Shown here: piece after piece, positions 7,672 to 16,331 of the stretch
Position numbering within the stretch: position 1 is the first letter of the stretch
Layout of the letters: the number at the start of each line of letters is the position of its first letter
Source: Subtercola boreus
GTDB taxonomy: Bacteria > Actinomycetota > Actinomycetes > Actinomycetales > Microbacteriaceae
Reading direction: 5' to 3'
DNA: 64,000 bases
NCBI RefSeq assembly: GCF_003399625.1
Contig: NZ_NBXA01000020.1
Location: forward strand, 1 to 64,000
The notes under the pieces: model-generated
Databases searched by the model: none
Seen by the model: only the letters and a program-made list of their open reading frames with translations
What the model was told of the DNA's origin: nothing
Position numbers and translations under genes: made by a program

Positions 7672-9158
7672 GCCGACTCCTCTGATTCCTCTGCTGCGAC
7701 TGCTCGGTCTGCTGCGACTGCTTGGTCTGCTGCGACTGATTCCTCTGCTGCGAATGCATCTTCCGTCTCCAGGCGGCCGAGTCCGGCCGGTTCCCACGGG
7801 TCGCGCACACCGGCTCCGAGATTCACATACCCGGGTTCAGCAACGGCGCCACTCGTGGCGAAACCGTCGAAACCCAGCCGGGCCATCGTGGCCGGATGCG
7901 CCACCCACGTTCTGGCCAGGTCGGTGCGGAGATCCTCGAACCAGCGCTTCATCTGGTCTGAGTCTGTGCCGGCGCCTGTGCCTGTGCCTGTGTCTGCACC
8001 GCCGCCACCGCCGATCGGTTCGCCCTCCAGGATGCGGCGGATGAGGTGCTCCCGGTCGGCTGCGGAATCCGGCCAGGCCCGCGCGATCGCGTCGAGCCCC
8101 CGCCGGTAGGCGGAGACGTCGTCGGGAAGCCCCGCGGGCCGCCAGCCGTCGCCGCTGCCCGACGCCAGGTCGGCATCGATGCGGGCGGCGAGGTCGATCC
8201 GGCGGCCGTCGGTCTGCGGCACCAGCAGGTCGGCCAGTGCACGGAGCATCTCGAGTTGCGCCAGCGAGAGAGCTGTCGACTGGTAATCCGGGTGGTCGGC
8301 GAGCGCCCGCCAGGCCAGCAGCCCGCGCGTCTCGACCGGGGTGCGGTCGGAGGCGATCAGGCGCCCCCACTCGGGCGAGAGCCCGGGCGAGACAAGCACC
8401 GTCTCATTCCAGAGCCGGACGATCTCGGCTGCGACCTCGTCCGGCCGTTCGTAGGGCAGCAGGTGCCCGGTGCCGGGGAACGGGACGAAGCGGGCCCGCG
8501 GGTACACAGCAGAGAGGAGCTGCGGCTGGGCCGCCGCGCCGAGGTCGGCGTCGTCCTCGCCCGCCAGCACGACCACGGGGAGGTCGAGCACGCCGACAGT
8601 GGCCGACACGTCTTCACGGCTCCCGGTTTCGAGCCAACGCCGCCATGAGAGTGGCGATGTGCTCTGCACCTGGGCGAGAGCATCCTGCTCGCGGGTGTCG
8701 CCGAGCGGTGAGGCGACGTTCTGGTCGAGGAAAGTGCGCGCATCCGTCTCCGAGAGTGAGCCGTGCTGTGCCCAGCCGAGCATCTCAGAACGCTTGTCGT
8801 CGTCCATCGGTTCGGGGGTGGGCGGCGACGGGGCGAGGAGCACCGCGCCGGCCAGCCCGGAGACGTTCGCCCGGCCGCTGAGAACCCGCGCTGCCAGCAG
8901 GGCGCCGACCTTGCCGCCCATGCTGTGGGCGACGAGCAGCCACGGGCCGCCATCCGACTCGGTCTCGATGCGGGTGAGTGCGGCATCCACCATCGCCCCG
9001 ACGGTGGCGTCAGGGGCATCCGGGGCCTGCCCCTGCCCCGGCAGGTCGATGCCGACGACACGGAACCGGTCGCCGAGTGCGTCGGCGATCGGCTCTGCCG
9101 CGGCTGCGCCGAAACCGAGGCCCGGGAGGAAGAAGATGGTGCCGTCGACGGCGGTCAC
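7668..9158 (-). CDS. Alpha/beta hydrolase fused to a gluconate-2-dehydrogenase subunit-3-like domain
   Basis: This 496-residue protein has two parts. Residues 1-240 are an alpha/beta hydrolase: FFLPGLGFG oxyanion loop, nucleophile elbow VAHSMGGK, GEDDAD acid, and a late GTGHLLPYERP histidine. Residues about 270-450 resemble the gluconate 2-dehydrogenase subunit 3 family: LAQLEMLRALADLLVPQ, a YRRGLDAIARAW helix, then HPATMARLGFDGF and GYVNLGAGVRDPWEP. A Gly/Thr linker (GADTGTGTGAGTD) interrupts the second domain, and the C-terminus is a Val-Ala-Ala-Glu repeat. The GTG start overlaps the SDR stop (GTGA), and the stop overlaps the GMC start (ATGA). The two-domain reading is inference from motifs. 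Confidence 0.75.
   Translation of the reverse strand: MTAVDGTIFFLPGLGFGAAAAEPIADALGDRFRVVGIDLPGQGQAPDAPDATVGAMVDAALTRIETESDGGPWLLVAHSMGGKVGALLAARVLSGRANVSGLAGAVLLAPSPPTPEPMDDDKRSEMLGWAQHGSLSETDARTFLDQNVASPLGDTREQDALAQVQSTSPLSWRRWLETGSREDVSATVGVLDLPVVVLAGEDDADLGAAAQPQLLSAVYPRARFVPFPGTGHLLPYERPDEVAAEIVRLWNETVLVSPGLSPEWGRLIASDRTPVETRGLLAWRALADHPDYQSTALSLAQLEMLRALADLLVPQTDGRRIDLAARIDADLASGSGDGWRPAGLPDDVSAYRRGLDAIARAWPDSAADREHLIRRILEGEPIGGGGGADTGTGTGAGTDSDQMKRWFEDLRTDLARTWVAHPATMARLGFDGFATSGAVAEPGYVNLGAGVRDPWEPAGLGRLETEDAFAAEESVAADQAVAADRAVAAEESEESA
7691..7762. repeat. Four tandem 18-bp repeats inside the hydrolase fusion gene
   Basis: Copies of CTGCTGCGACTGCTTGGT begin at 7691, 7709, 7727 and 7745. 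They encode the repeated acidic Ala-rich C-terminal tail of the hydrolase fusion protein. The unit keeps the frame. Confidence 0.9.
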
Positions 9159-10054
9159 GGGGTGACCATGCCCCCGTTGACGTTCAGCGTGGCTCCCGAG
9201 ACGTAGCTCGACTCCGCTGAAGCGAGGAAGACGTAGGCGGGAGCCAGCTCGGCCGGCTGCCCGGAGCGCTGGTAGGTGCTCTCATCGTCAAAGGCCTCCA
9301 TCTGCTCGTCGGAGACGCCGCCCGACACCTGGAGCGCCGTCCAGACGGGGCCGGGCGCGACCACATTCACGCGGATGCCGCGGGGCACCAGCTGCTGAGC
9401 GAGGCCCTTCGAGAAGTTGTTGACGGCGGCCTTCGTCGCCGCGTAGTCGAGACGGTCGGGGGCCGGCTTGTAGGCCTCGAGCGACGCGGTGTTGATGATG
9501 CTGGCGCCTGCCGGCAGGTGAGCGAGCGCAGCTTTGGTGATCCAGAAGTTCGCGAAGACGTTCGTGCGGAAGGTGAGTTCGAACTGTTCGTCGGAGAGAT
9601 CCTCGATGCGGTCGACGGCCACCTGCTTGCCGGCATTGTTCACCAGGATGTCGAGCCCACCGAGTTCGCGCACGGCCTCCGCCACGAGCTCTCGGCAGCG
9701 GGCCGGGTCGGTGATGTCCGCAGCGATCGAGTGGCCTTTCGTTCCGGCTGCTTCGATCAGGCCGAGGATGTGGTCGGCGTCCTCCTGTTCACCGGGCAGG
9801 TGCACGATCACGACGTCGGCTCCCTCGCGGGCGAAGGCGATGGCGACAGCTCCGCCGATCCCCGAGTCGCCGCCGGTGATCAGTGCCCTGCGGCCGGTGA
9901 GACGGCCCGTTCCCCGGTAGGTCTGCTCTCCGAGGTCGGGCACCGGAGTCATCTTCGCCTGCACGCCGGGCATCGGCTGGTGCTGCACCGGCGGTTCGAC
10001 GCGGCTGTACCGCTTGACCGGGTCTCCGAAGGTGTACTGATCGTTCGTCGTCAT
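9155..10054 (-). CDS. SDR-family oxidoreductase (YhdF/general-stress-protein-39 type)
   Basis: The 299-residue protein has the long N-terminal arm typical of this SDR group (PMPGVQAKMTPVPDLGEQTYRG) ahead of the Rossmann fold. The cofactor motif is ITGGDSGIGGAVA, followed by NNAG and the active-site Y-x-x-x-K in DYAATKAAVN. The family matches glucose-dehydrogenase-like and general stress dehydrogenases of uncertain substrate. It is the first gene of a three-gene operon whose cistrons overlap by 4 bp each, so the SDR, hydrolase fusion and GMC proteins are probably made together. Confidence 0.9.
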   Translation of the reverse strand: MTTNDQYTFGDPVKRYSRVEPPVQHQPMPGVQAKMTPVPDLGEQTYRGTGRLTGRRALITGGDSGIGGAVAIAFAREGADVVIVHLPGEQEDADHILGLIEAAGTKGHSIAADITDPARCRELVAEAVRELGGLDILVNNAGKQVAVDRIEDLSDEQFELTFRTNVFANFWITKAALAHLPAGASIINTASLEAYKPAPDRLDYAATKAAVNNFSKGLAQQLVPRGIRVNVVAPGPVWTALQVSGGVSDEQMEAFDDESTYQRSGQPAELAPAYVFLASAESSYVSGATLNVNGGMVTP

Positions 10055-10129
10055 GAATCCACAGTAGAACGGGAGGGCGTCCCGGCCGGGGGCCTTGCAC
10101 CCCTTCCGATTTCTGGTAGCAGGCGTGTG

Positions 10130-10759
10130 CTAATGGCCGCGCGCGATCCAGTCCGCGAGCTGGGGCACCTCCCGGCCGATCGTCGTCGAGTCGCCGTGCC
10201 CGGTGCGAACGACGGTGTCTGCGGGCAGCGTGAGCAGCCTGGTGCTGATCGACTCGATGATCGTGGGGAAGTCGCTGAACGAGCGGCCGGTCGCCCCCGG
10301 ACCGCCGTTGAAGAGGGTGTCGCCGGTGAAGACGGTGCCGAGGGCCGAGGCGACGAAGCACACGGCGCCGGGGGAGTGCCCGGGGGTGTGCCGCACTTCG
10401 AGGTCGATACCGGCGACGGGGATGATCTGGCCGTCGACCAGGGCGGCGCTCGGGGCAGCATCGGGATAGACCCGGTCCCAGAGCATCCGGTCGCCGTCGT
10501 TCAGGTAGACCGGAGCACCGGTTGCGGCCCGCAGCTCGGCAACGGCGTCGATGTGGTCGTCGTGGGCGTGGGTCAGCAGGATCGCCTTCAGCGTGCGGTC
10601 ACCGATGGCCGAAAGGATCGCCCCCGCGTCGTGGGCGCCGTCGATCACGACGCACTCGGTGTCGTCGCCCACGATCCAGACGTTGTTGTCGACATCCCAC
10701 GACTCACCGTCGAGGCTGAAGGAGCCGCTCGTCACGATGTTCTCGATGCGGGCAGCCAT
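10130..10759 (-). CDS. MBL-fold metallo-hydrolase linked to mycothiol-dependent formaldehyde oxidation
   Basis: The 209-residue protein has the metallo-beta-lactamase motifs LLTHAHDDHIDA (HxHxDH), RHTPGHSPGA, TGDTLFNGG and RTGHGDST, so a binuclear metal site is likely. It resembles glyoxalase-II-like hydrolases. Its ATG overlaps the stop of mscR by 1 nt (TGATG), so the two are translationally coupled. Its probable job is to hydrolyse the thioester (S-formylmycothiol) made by MscR, a role inferred from this recurrent actinobacterial pairing. Confidence 0.85.
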   Translation of the reverse strand: MAARIENIVTSGSFSLDGESWDVDNNVWIVGDDTECVVIDGAHDAGAILSAIGDRTLKAILLTHAHDDHIDAVAELRAATGAPVYLNDGDRMLWDRVYPDAAPSAALVDGQIIPVAGIDLEVRHTPGHSPGAVCFVASALGTVFTGDTLFNGGPGATGRSFSDFPTIIESISTRLLTLPADTVVRTGHGDSTTIGREVPQLADWIARGH

Positions 10760-11853
10760 CAGAGCACCACCACCGAGCGGAGCACATCGCCGCTCGCCAT
10801 GCTGGCGAAGGCCTGCTCGATAGCGTCGATTCCGATCCGTTCGCTCACGAATTCAGCCAGGGGCAGGCGGCCCTGCAGGAAGAGGTCGGTGAGCATCGGG
10901 AAGTCGCGTTCTGGCAGGCAGTCGCCGTACCAGCTCGACTTCAGCGATCCGCCGCGGCCGAAGACGTCGAGCAGCGGGATCTCGAGCACCATGTCGGGCG
11001 TCGGAACGCCCACGAGCACCACGGTGCCGGCGAGATCGCGGGCGTAGAACGCCTGGCGCCAGGTCTCGGGGCGGCCGACCGCGTCGATCACGACGTCGGC
11101 GCCGAACGTGTTCGTGAGCGCCTGCACGGCGGCGACCACGCCGGCCTCGTCGAGACCGCTCGAGTCGATCACGTGGGTGGCACCGAGCTTCTCGGCAGCG
11201 ACGAGCTTCTTCGGGTCGCGGTCGATCGCGATGATGGTGGTCGCGCCGGCCAGGGCCGCCCCGACGACGGCTGCCGTGCCGACGCCGCCGCAGCCGATCA
11301 CCGCCACCGAGTCCCCCCGGCCGACGTTGCCGGTGTTCATCGCGGCGCCGAGGCCCGCCATGATGCCGCAGCCGAGGAGGCCCACCGCGGCAGGGTCGGC
11401 CTCCGGGTTCACCTTTGTGCACTGTTTCGCGTGCACCAGGGTCTTGTCGGCGAACGCGCCGATGCCGAGCGCCGGGCTCAGCTCGGTGCCATCCTCGAGG
11501 GTCATCTTCTGGGTCGCGTTGAAGGTGTTGAAGCAGTACCACGGCTCGGCGCGCACACACGCCCGGCACTCGCCACAGACGGCCCGCCAGTTGAGCACGA
11601 CGAAATCGCCCACGGCCACGTTCGTGACGCCCTCGCCGATCGCGCTGACCCGCCCCGCGGCCTCGTGGCCGAGCAGGAAGGGGAAGTCGTCGCTGATCCC
11701 GCCCTCCCGGTAGTGGTAGTCGGTGTGGCACACGCCGCAGGTCTCGATGTCGACGACGGCTTCGCCCGGACCCGGATCCGGTACCACAATGGTGACGAGT
11801 TCGACGGGCGCGCCCTTCGAACGTGCGATGACGCCGGTCACTGTGCTGGGCAT
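10759..11853 (-). CDS. mscR: S-(hydroxymethyl)mycothiol dehydrogenase (mycothiol-dependent formaldehyde dehydrogenase)
   Basis: This 364-residue zinc-dependent alcohol dehydrogenase has the catalytic zinc ligands C39 (ETCGVCHTD) and LGHEAAG. The structural zinc loop holds four cysteines ([15 protein letters not shown]). The NAD motif is [12 protein letters not shown]. The segments [16 protein letters not shown] and [17 protein letters not shown] are characteristic of the mycothiol-dependent enzyme. It oxidises S-hydroxymethylmycothiol formed from formaldehyde. A good ribosome site (AAGGAGAA) precedes the ATG at 11853. It leads a two-gene operon with the MBL hydrolase and is divergent from the SURF1 gene. 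Confidence 0.93.
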   Translation of the reverse strand: MPSTVTGVIARSKGAPVELVTIVVPDPGPGEAVVDIETCGVCHTDYHYREGGISDDFPFLLGHEAAGRVSAIGEGVTNVAVGDFVVLNWRAVCGECRACVRAEPWYCFNTFNATQKMTLEDGTELSPALGIGAFADKTLVHAKQCTKVNPEADPAAVGLLGCGIMAGLGAAMNTGNVGRGDSVAVIGCGGVGTAAVVGAALAGATTIIAIDRDPKKLVAAEKLGATHVIDSSGLDEAGVVAAVQALTNTFGADVVIDAVGRPETWRQAFYARDLAGTVVLVGVPTPDMVLEIPLLDVFGRGGSLKSSWYGDCLPERDFPMLTDLFLQGRLPLAEFVSERIGIDAIEQAFASMASGDVLRSVVVL

Positions 11854-11967
11854 GGTGTTCTCCTTCGGGCCGTGCGCGTGGTGCTGCCGTTTCGGATTCA
11901 CCCTACCGGCCCCCGGATCGGGCTCCGCCGGGTCGTGAGCTCCGCCGGGTCGTAAACTGTAGCGACG

Positions 11968-13089
11968 ATGAACACACCATCCCGAGCCGAGGTCGAACCG
12001 CGGCGGTCCGCTGAGCTCGTGCGGCCCAGCCTGCGGCGTGCCGGGCCGGTCGCGGTGTACGACACCGTGACCGAGGGGATGACCGGTAGGCAGTTCCTCC
12101 GCACGAGGCGCTGGTTCGCTTTGATCGCCTCGGCATTCATCTTCGCGGTCGCCTGCGGCTTCCTCGCCAACTGGCAGTTCGACCGCGGCCAGCAGGCGTC
12201 GGCCGACAACAGCATCGTCGCCACCAACTTCGCAGCGACTCCCCTTCCGATCGAGCAGGCGCTGCCGACGCTCGGATCGTACGACCCCAGCCAGAGCTGG
12301 CAACGGGTGAGCATCGCGGGCGAATACCGGTCCGACGACGAGCTCGTCGCTCGCAACCGCTCCAACGGGGGAGAGAACGGCTTCGAGGTGCTCACACCGC
12401 TCCAGCTCGCCAACGGCTCCGTCTTCCTGGTCGACAGGGGATGGGTGGCGCCGTCGGCGAACGACCCGCTGGCTCCCGGCTCCATTCCGCCAGCCCCGAC
12501 GGGAACGGTGGAGGTCGCTGTGCAGCTGAGGCCGAGTGAGGCTCCGCAGGGCAGCGCGACGGCGGCGGGCAACCAGATCACCTCGATCACCCTGTCGCGG
12601 GTGCAGCAGGAGATCGGCGGCGACCTCGCGGGCGCCTTCTACACCGGTGCGTACGGCGTGCTCACGGCCCAGTCGCCGGCGGCGGGCGCAGGGCTCGCGC
12701 CGATCCAGACCACCATGCCGGTCGAGGATATCGGAACCCACTACTCCTACGCGATCCAGTGGATGTTCTTCGGGCTGCTCGGCTTCGTCGCCCTCGGCCT
12801 CGGCATGCGCTCGGAATTCCGCCGGCTCAACTCCGACGACCCGGAGGAGCGGGAACGCGCGGCCGACCGCCTCCGCAAGCGGGCGAAGAAGCCCTTCACC
12901 GACGAGGAACTCGAAGACGAGGAGATCGACGGCTTCCTGCCGCTCACCCGCTGGGGGATCGCCGGGGGAACGGCGCGAGCCATTTCCTCCCCGATCAGCG
13001 CGCCCGCCCCGTCGAGTGCACCCGCTGCAGTGCAGTCGCCGGAGGTCTTCGTGCTCGAGGCGCCGCCCGAACCACGCCCCGAACGCTGA
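11968..13089 (+). CDS. SURF1-family protein
   Basis: The 373-residue protein has the SURF1 layout: a cytoplasmic N-terminus, a first membrane helix ([25 protein letters not shown]), and an extracytoplasmic domain with [15 protein letters not shown] and [11 protein letters not shown] second helix ([21 protein letters not shown]) and a long charged and Pro/Ala-rich cytoplasmic tail follow. SURF1 proteins help insert heme a into cytochrome c oxidase. A possible -10 (TAAACT) lies 9 nt before the ATG. It is divergent from mscR. Confidence 0.9.
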   Translation: MNTPSRAEVEPRRSAELVRPSLRRAGPVAVYDTVTEGMTGRQFLRTRRWFALIASAFIFAVACGFLANWQFDRGQQASADNSIVATNFAATPLPIEQALPTLGSYDPSQSWQRVSIAGEYRSDDELVARNRSNGGENGFEVLTPLQLANGSVFLVDRGWVAPSANDPLAPGSIPPAPTGTVEVAVQLRPSEAPQGSATAAGNQITSITLSRVQQEIGGDLAGAFYTGAYGVLTAQSPAAGAGLAPIQTTMPVEDIGTHYSYAIQWMFFGLLGFVALGLGMRSEFRRLNSDDPEERERAADRLRKRAKKPFTDEELEDEEIDGFLPLTRWGIAGGTARAISSPISAPAPSSAPAAVQSPEVFVLEAPPEPRPER

Positions 13090-13186
13090 CCACGCCGGTG
13101 CCTACTTGCCAGCGCTCCGCAGGCAAGTAGGCCAGACTGGAGGGGCGGCCGATCCGGGCCGCGCGACCGCGGCTGAGGAGCTCACC

Positions 13187-14245
13187 ATGACCGAACCGAG
13201 TGATTCACGCGTCGGCCTGTACATCGACTTCGACAACATCGTCATCTCGCGCTACCAGCAGTTGCACGGGCGGCAGGCCTTCCAGCGCGACGGGATCCGC
13301 GACTTCGACCGTTCGAAACGCGACGCCGATCCGGATGTCGCCGCCCGCCTCGCCGCGGCCACCGTCGACTTCGACGCCATCATCGACTTCGCCGCCTCGT
13401 TCGGCACCATGGTCGTGAACCGGGCATACGCCGACTGGTCGGTCCCGGTGAACGCCAGCTACCAGCGCCAGCTGATGTCCCGGGCCGTCGACCTGACGCA
13501 GCTCTTCACCACGACCACCCGCGGCACCAAGAACGGTGCAGACATCCGGCTCGCCGTCGACGTGGTCGAAGACCTCTTCCGGCTGCCCGACCTGACCCAC
13601 GTGATCATCGTGGCCGGTGACTCCGACTACATCGCGCTCGCACAGAAATCGAAACGCCTCGGTCGCTTCGTGGTCGGGATCGGCGTCGCCGGGTCGACGA
13701 GCACCTCCCTGGCCGCGGCCTGTGACGAGTTCGAGGACTACGACTCCCTCCCGGGTATCGAGAAGGTCACCGTCGTACCGTCGTCCGACGAGCAGTCCGG
13801 TGGCACGTCATCCGGCGGGTCGCGCTCATCGCGCCGTCGCCGGTCGGGGACTCCGGATGCCGCGGCAGAGGTCGCCGCGGCAGAATCCGAGCCCGTCGCC
13901 GCCGCGGGCGCCCCGCGCCGGGTCTCGACGGTCCCGATGTTCTCGCACGTCGATGACAGTGCGTTCGACGAGGCCGACCAGGCCGACGACGTGGATCCGC
14001 AGACCTTCGCAACGGATCTGCTGCTCCGCGCCCTACAGATCGGGCACGCCAAGGGCGACGCCGAGGAGTGGCTGAACACGGGCACGGTCAAGAACCAGAT
14101 GCGCCGGATGGATCCGTCGTTCAACGAGAAGCCCCTCGGCTACCGTTCGTTCACCGACTTCCTCGCGTCGCGCGACGACGTGGCCGAGCTCAGCGAAGAG
14201 GGCCCCCAGCGCCTCATCCGGCTGCGCCCGAGCGCCGACGAGTGA
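13187..14245 (+). CDS. NYN-domain protein with C-terminal LOTUS/OST-HTH-like domain
   Basis: The 352-residue protein begins with an NYN (PIN-like) nuclease domain whose acidic residues lie in LYIDFDNIVISR, KNGADIRLAVDV and IVAGDSDYIALA. After a disordered Ser/Arg and Ala/Glu linker (residues about 205-260) comes a LOTUS/OST-HTH-like module with FATDLLLRALQIG, VKNQMRRMDPSFNEK and YRSFTDFLASRDDVAEL. Such proteins are predicted RNA-binding endoribonucleases. GAGGAG lies 8 nt before the ATG. The target RNA is unknown. Confidence 0.88.
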   Translation: MTEPSDSRVGLYIDFDNIVISRYQQLHGRQAFQRDGIRDFDRSKRDADPDVAARLAAATVDFDAIIDFAASFGTMVVNRAYADWSVPVNASYQRQLMSRAVDLTQLFTTTTRGTKNGADIRLAVDVVEDLFRLPDLTHVIIVAGDSDYIALAQKSKRLGRFVVGIGVAGSTSTSLAAACDEFEDYDSLPGIEKVTVVPSSDEQSGGTSSGGSRSSRRRRSGTPDAAAEVAAAESEPVAAAGAPRRVSTVPMFSHVDDSAFDEADQADDVDPQTFATDLLLRALQIGHAKGDAEEWLNTGTVKNQMRRMDPSFNEKPLGYRSFTDFLASRDDVAELSEEGPQRLIRLRPSADE

Positions 14246-14275
14246 GCTGATCGGCACGGCTGGCCGGGGGAGAGG

Positions 14276-16219
14276 CTACGGCCTTTTCCCCAGAGTCACA
14301 TCCTCTCCCGTCAGTGCGGTGCCCGCAGCGAGCGAGATGGGGTTGGCGGTGGCCTGGGAAGACTTGTTCCTCCACCACGTCCTGAGCTGATAGGCGGCCT
14401 CGCCGAAGCTGCTGTCGAACTCCAGTGTGTACGAGCCCGCAGGGAGCCCGGTGATCGAGTAGTGGCCCATGCTGTCGCTCACCACACTGTTCCACACACT
14501 CCCGTCGGCCGCGTGCGCGGTGATGAAGACGTTGGCGAGCGGCACCACGGGCGGGCCAGCGCCCCGCACGGTGCCGGCGATCGACGCACCCTTCGGCAGG
14601 ATGATGTCCTTGCCTGTCACCGGTGTGCCGGCGGTGAGCGGGATGACCGTGGCCGCCGCACGCGAGGCCTTCGTGTTCCACCAGATGTTCGCCACATACG
14701 TGGGGCTCGCGTTGCTGTAGAACTGCAGCCGGTAGGAGCCGGCGATCAGGCCGGTGAGCGTGTAGGCGCCGTTCGTGTCGGTCGTGGCCGTCGCTGCGTA
14801 GTTCGTGTCGTCTCCTGAGTACGCGACCACGGTCACGCCCGACAGTGCCGCGGCGGGTGTGCCCGCGCCCCTGACCGTGCCGGAGATCGAGTTGCCGTGC
14901 GGCAGCACGATGTTCTTGCCGGTGACGGCCTGCCCGGCCAGTACGTTGATGGAGTCTGCCTCGGCGCGCGATGCCTTGTTGTTCCACCAGGCATGCTGCA
15001 CGAACGAGGAATTGCCGGAGTTGCTGAAGGACAGCGTGTACGACCCGGCGGCCAGTCCGGAGACCGTGTACTTGCCGGTCTGGTCGGCGTAGGCGAACCC
15101 CGCGTACGCGCCGGTCGAGGAATAGGCGGTCACGGATGCACCCCCGAGCGGCACTGCAGGGTAACCCACACCCGAGATCCGACCCGAGATCGACGCGACC
15201 CTGTCGATCACGATGTCCTTGCCCGCCGCCGTCCGGCCGGTCGCCACCGTGATGGTGTTGGCAGTCTCCTGGGTCGACTTGTTCTTCCACCACGTCGAGA
15301 ACACGAAGGCGGGGTTGTTGGAGATTCCGTAGTTGATCTTCACGCTGGCCCCGGCCGGCAGAATCAGAACATAGGCGCCGCTGGCATCGGTCGACGTCGA
15401 CGCCACGAACTTCGAGTCTGCGGCGGTGACGGCGAGCACGTTCACGTTCGCCAGAGCGACAGGCGTCGTCCCCGCACCCTTCACGGTGCCCGTGATCGCT
15501 GTCACGGTGTCGAGAACGATGTTCTGGCCGGTGAGGGCCTGCGAGGCCTGGACCGCGAACAGATCCGCCGCCTGCTGGGACGGCTTGTTCTTCCACCAGG
15601 TCGTCGCAACGTAGGCGGTGTTCGGGTTGTCGAAGCGAAGGGTGTACGAATCGGCCGAGAGCCCGGGGATGGCGTAGGAGCCGCTCGCGCCCGTGACCGC
15701 AGACCCGGCTTCGGATCCGGAAGCCCTCAGCGCAGTCACCTTCACGCCTGAAAGGGCGACCGCCGGACTACCCGATCCGCTCACCGAGCCGGCGATGGAG
15801 GCCGCCGCGCCCGAGGCGGCCACGTACGTCAGGTTCGCCGCACCCGGCGTGATGGTCTGGGCAACTGTCTGGGCGCTCGGCTTGCCGTCCCAGTAGCCGG
15901 GCCGCAGTCCCGAGCCGGCCTTTGGCGCGATGTAGACGGTGAACGCCATCGTCGAGAAGGCAGGCTGGCTGGTGAACGTGGCCACACCTTTCGCGTCTGT
16001 GGCGAAGTCGTAGCTGTACGACTGGGTGGTGCTCGTCAGGGAGACGCGGGCCCCGGTGACCGGCTTGCTTGCCGCATCCAGAACCTGTACACCGCCGATC
16101 CCGGCTTGTGCCGCCTGAGCAGCCTGCGGAGCCACCAGCGCCAGCGCCAGCAGGCCCAGTACAGCGAGAACGGCCAGAACGAATCGCCGTTCTGCGCGTC
16201 GAAAGACAGGTGCACTCAT
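14276..16219 (-). CDS. Secreted protein of six carboxypeptidase-regulatory-like (CnaB-type) repeats
   Basis: The 647-residue protein has an N-terminal signal peptide (basic start, FVLAVLAVLGLLALALVAPQAAQA). About six beta-sandwich modules of roughly 90-100 residues follow. Each contains a G-x-Y-x-(V/I)-x-G-L-x-A-x-S-Y-T-L strand pattern and an aromatic W-W-x-N-K motif (TWWKNKPSQQ, TWWKNKSTQE, AWWNNKASRA, IWWNTKASRA, TWWRNKSSQA). There is no LPxTG sorting signal or C-terminal membrane helix, so it is probably released or held non-covalently. GGGGGA lies before the ATG at 16219; a GTG four codons upstream is less likely. Likely adhesive or structural. Confidence 0.85.
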   Translation of the reverse strand: MSAPVFRRAERRFVLAVLAVLGLLALALVAPQAAQAAQAGIGGVQVLDAASKPVTGARVSLTSTTQSYSYDFATDAKGVATFTSQPAFSTMAFTVYIAPKAGSGLRPGYWDGKPSAQTVAQTITPGAANLTYVAASGAAASIAGSVSGSGSPAVALSGVKVTALRASGSEAGSAVTGASGSYAIPGLSADSYTLRFDNPNTAYVATTWWKNKPSQQAADLFAVQASQALTGQNIVLDTVTAITGTVKGAGTTPVALANVNVLAVTAADSKFVASTSTDASGAYVLILPAGASVKINYGISNNPAFVFSTWWKNKSTQETANTITVATGRTAAGKDIVIDRVASISGRISGVGYPAVPLGGASVTAYSSTGAYAGFAYADQTGKYTVSGLAAGSYTLSFSNSGNSSFVQHAWWNNKASRAEADSINVLAGQAVTGKNIVLPHGNSISGTVRGAGTPAAALSGVTVVAYSGDDTNYAATATTDTNGAYTLTGLIAGSYRLQFYSNASPTYVANIWWNTKASRAAATVIPLTAGTPVTGKDIILPKGASIAGTVRGAGPPVVPLANVFITAHAADGSVWNSVVSDSMGHYSITGLPAGSYTLEFDSSFGEAAYQLRTWWRNKSSQATANPISLAAGTALTGEDVTLGKRP

Positions 16220-16331
16220 TGCGTCCCCCACAGTCGCGGCTCACCCCCCGGGCGGCGCCGTCGGACCGCCCCGCGGTGGACGACCTCGCCAGTAAGCTAC
16301 CAGAATCTGCATCGCCCGGTGAGGAAGAGTC

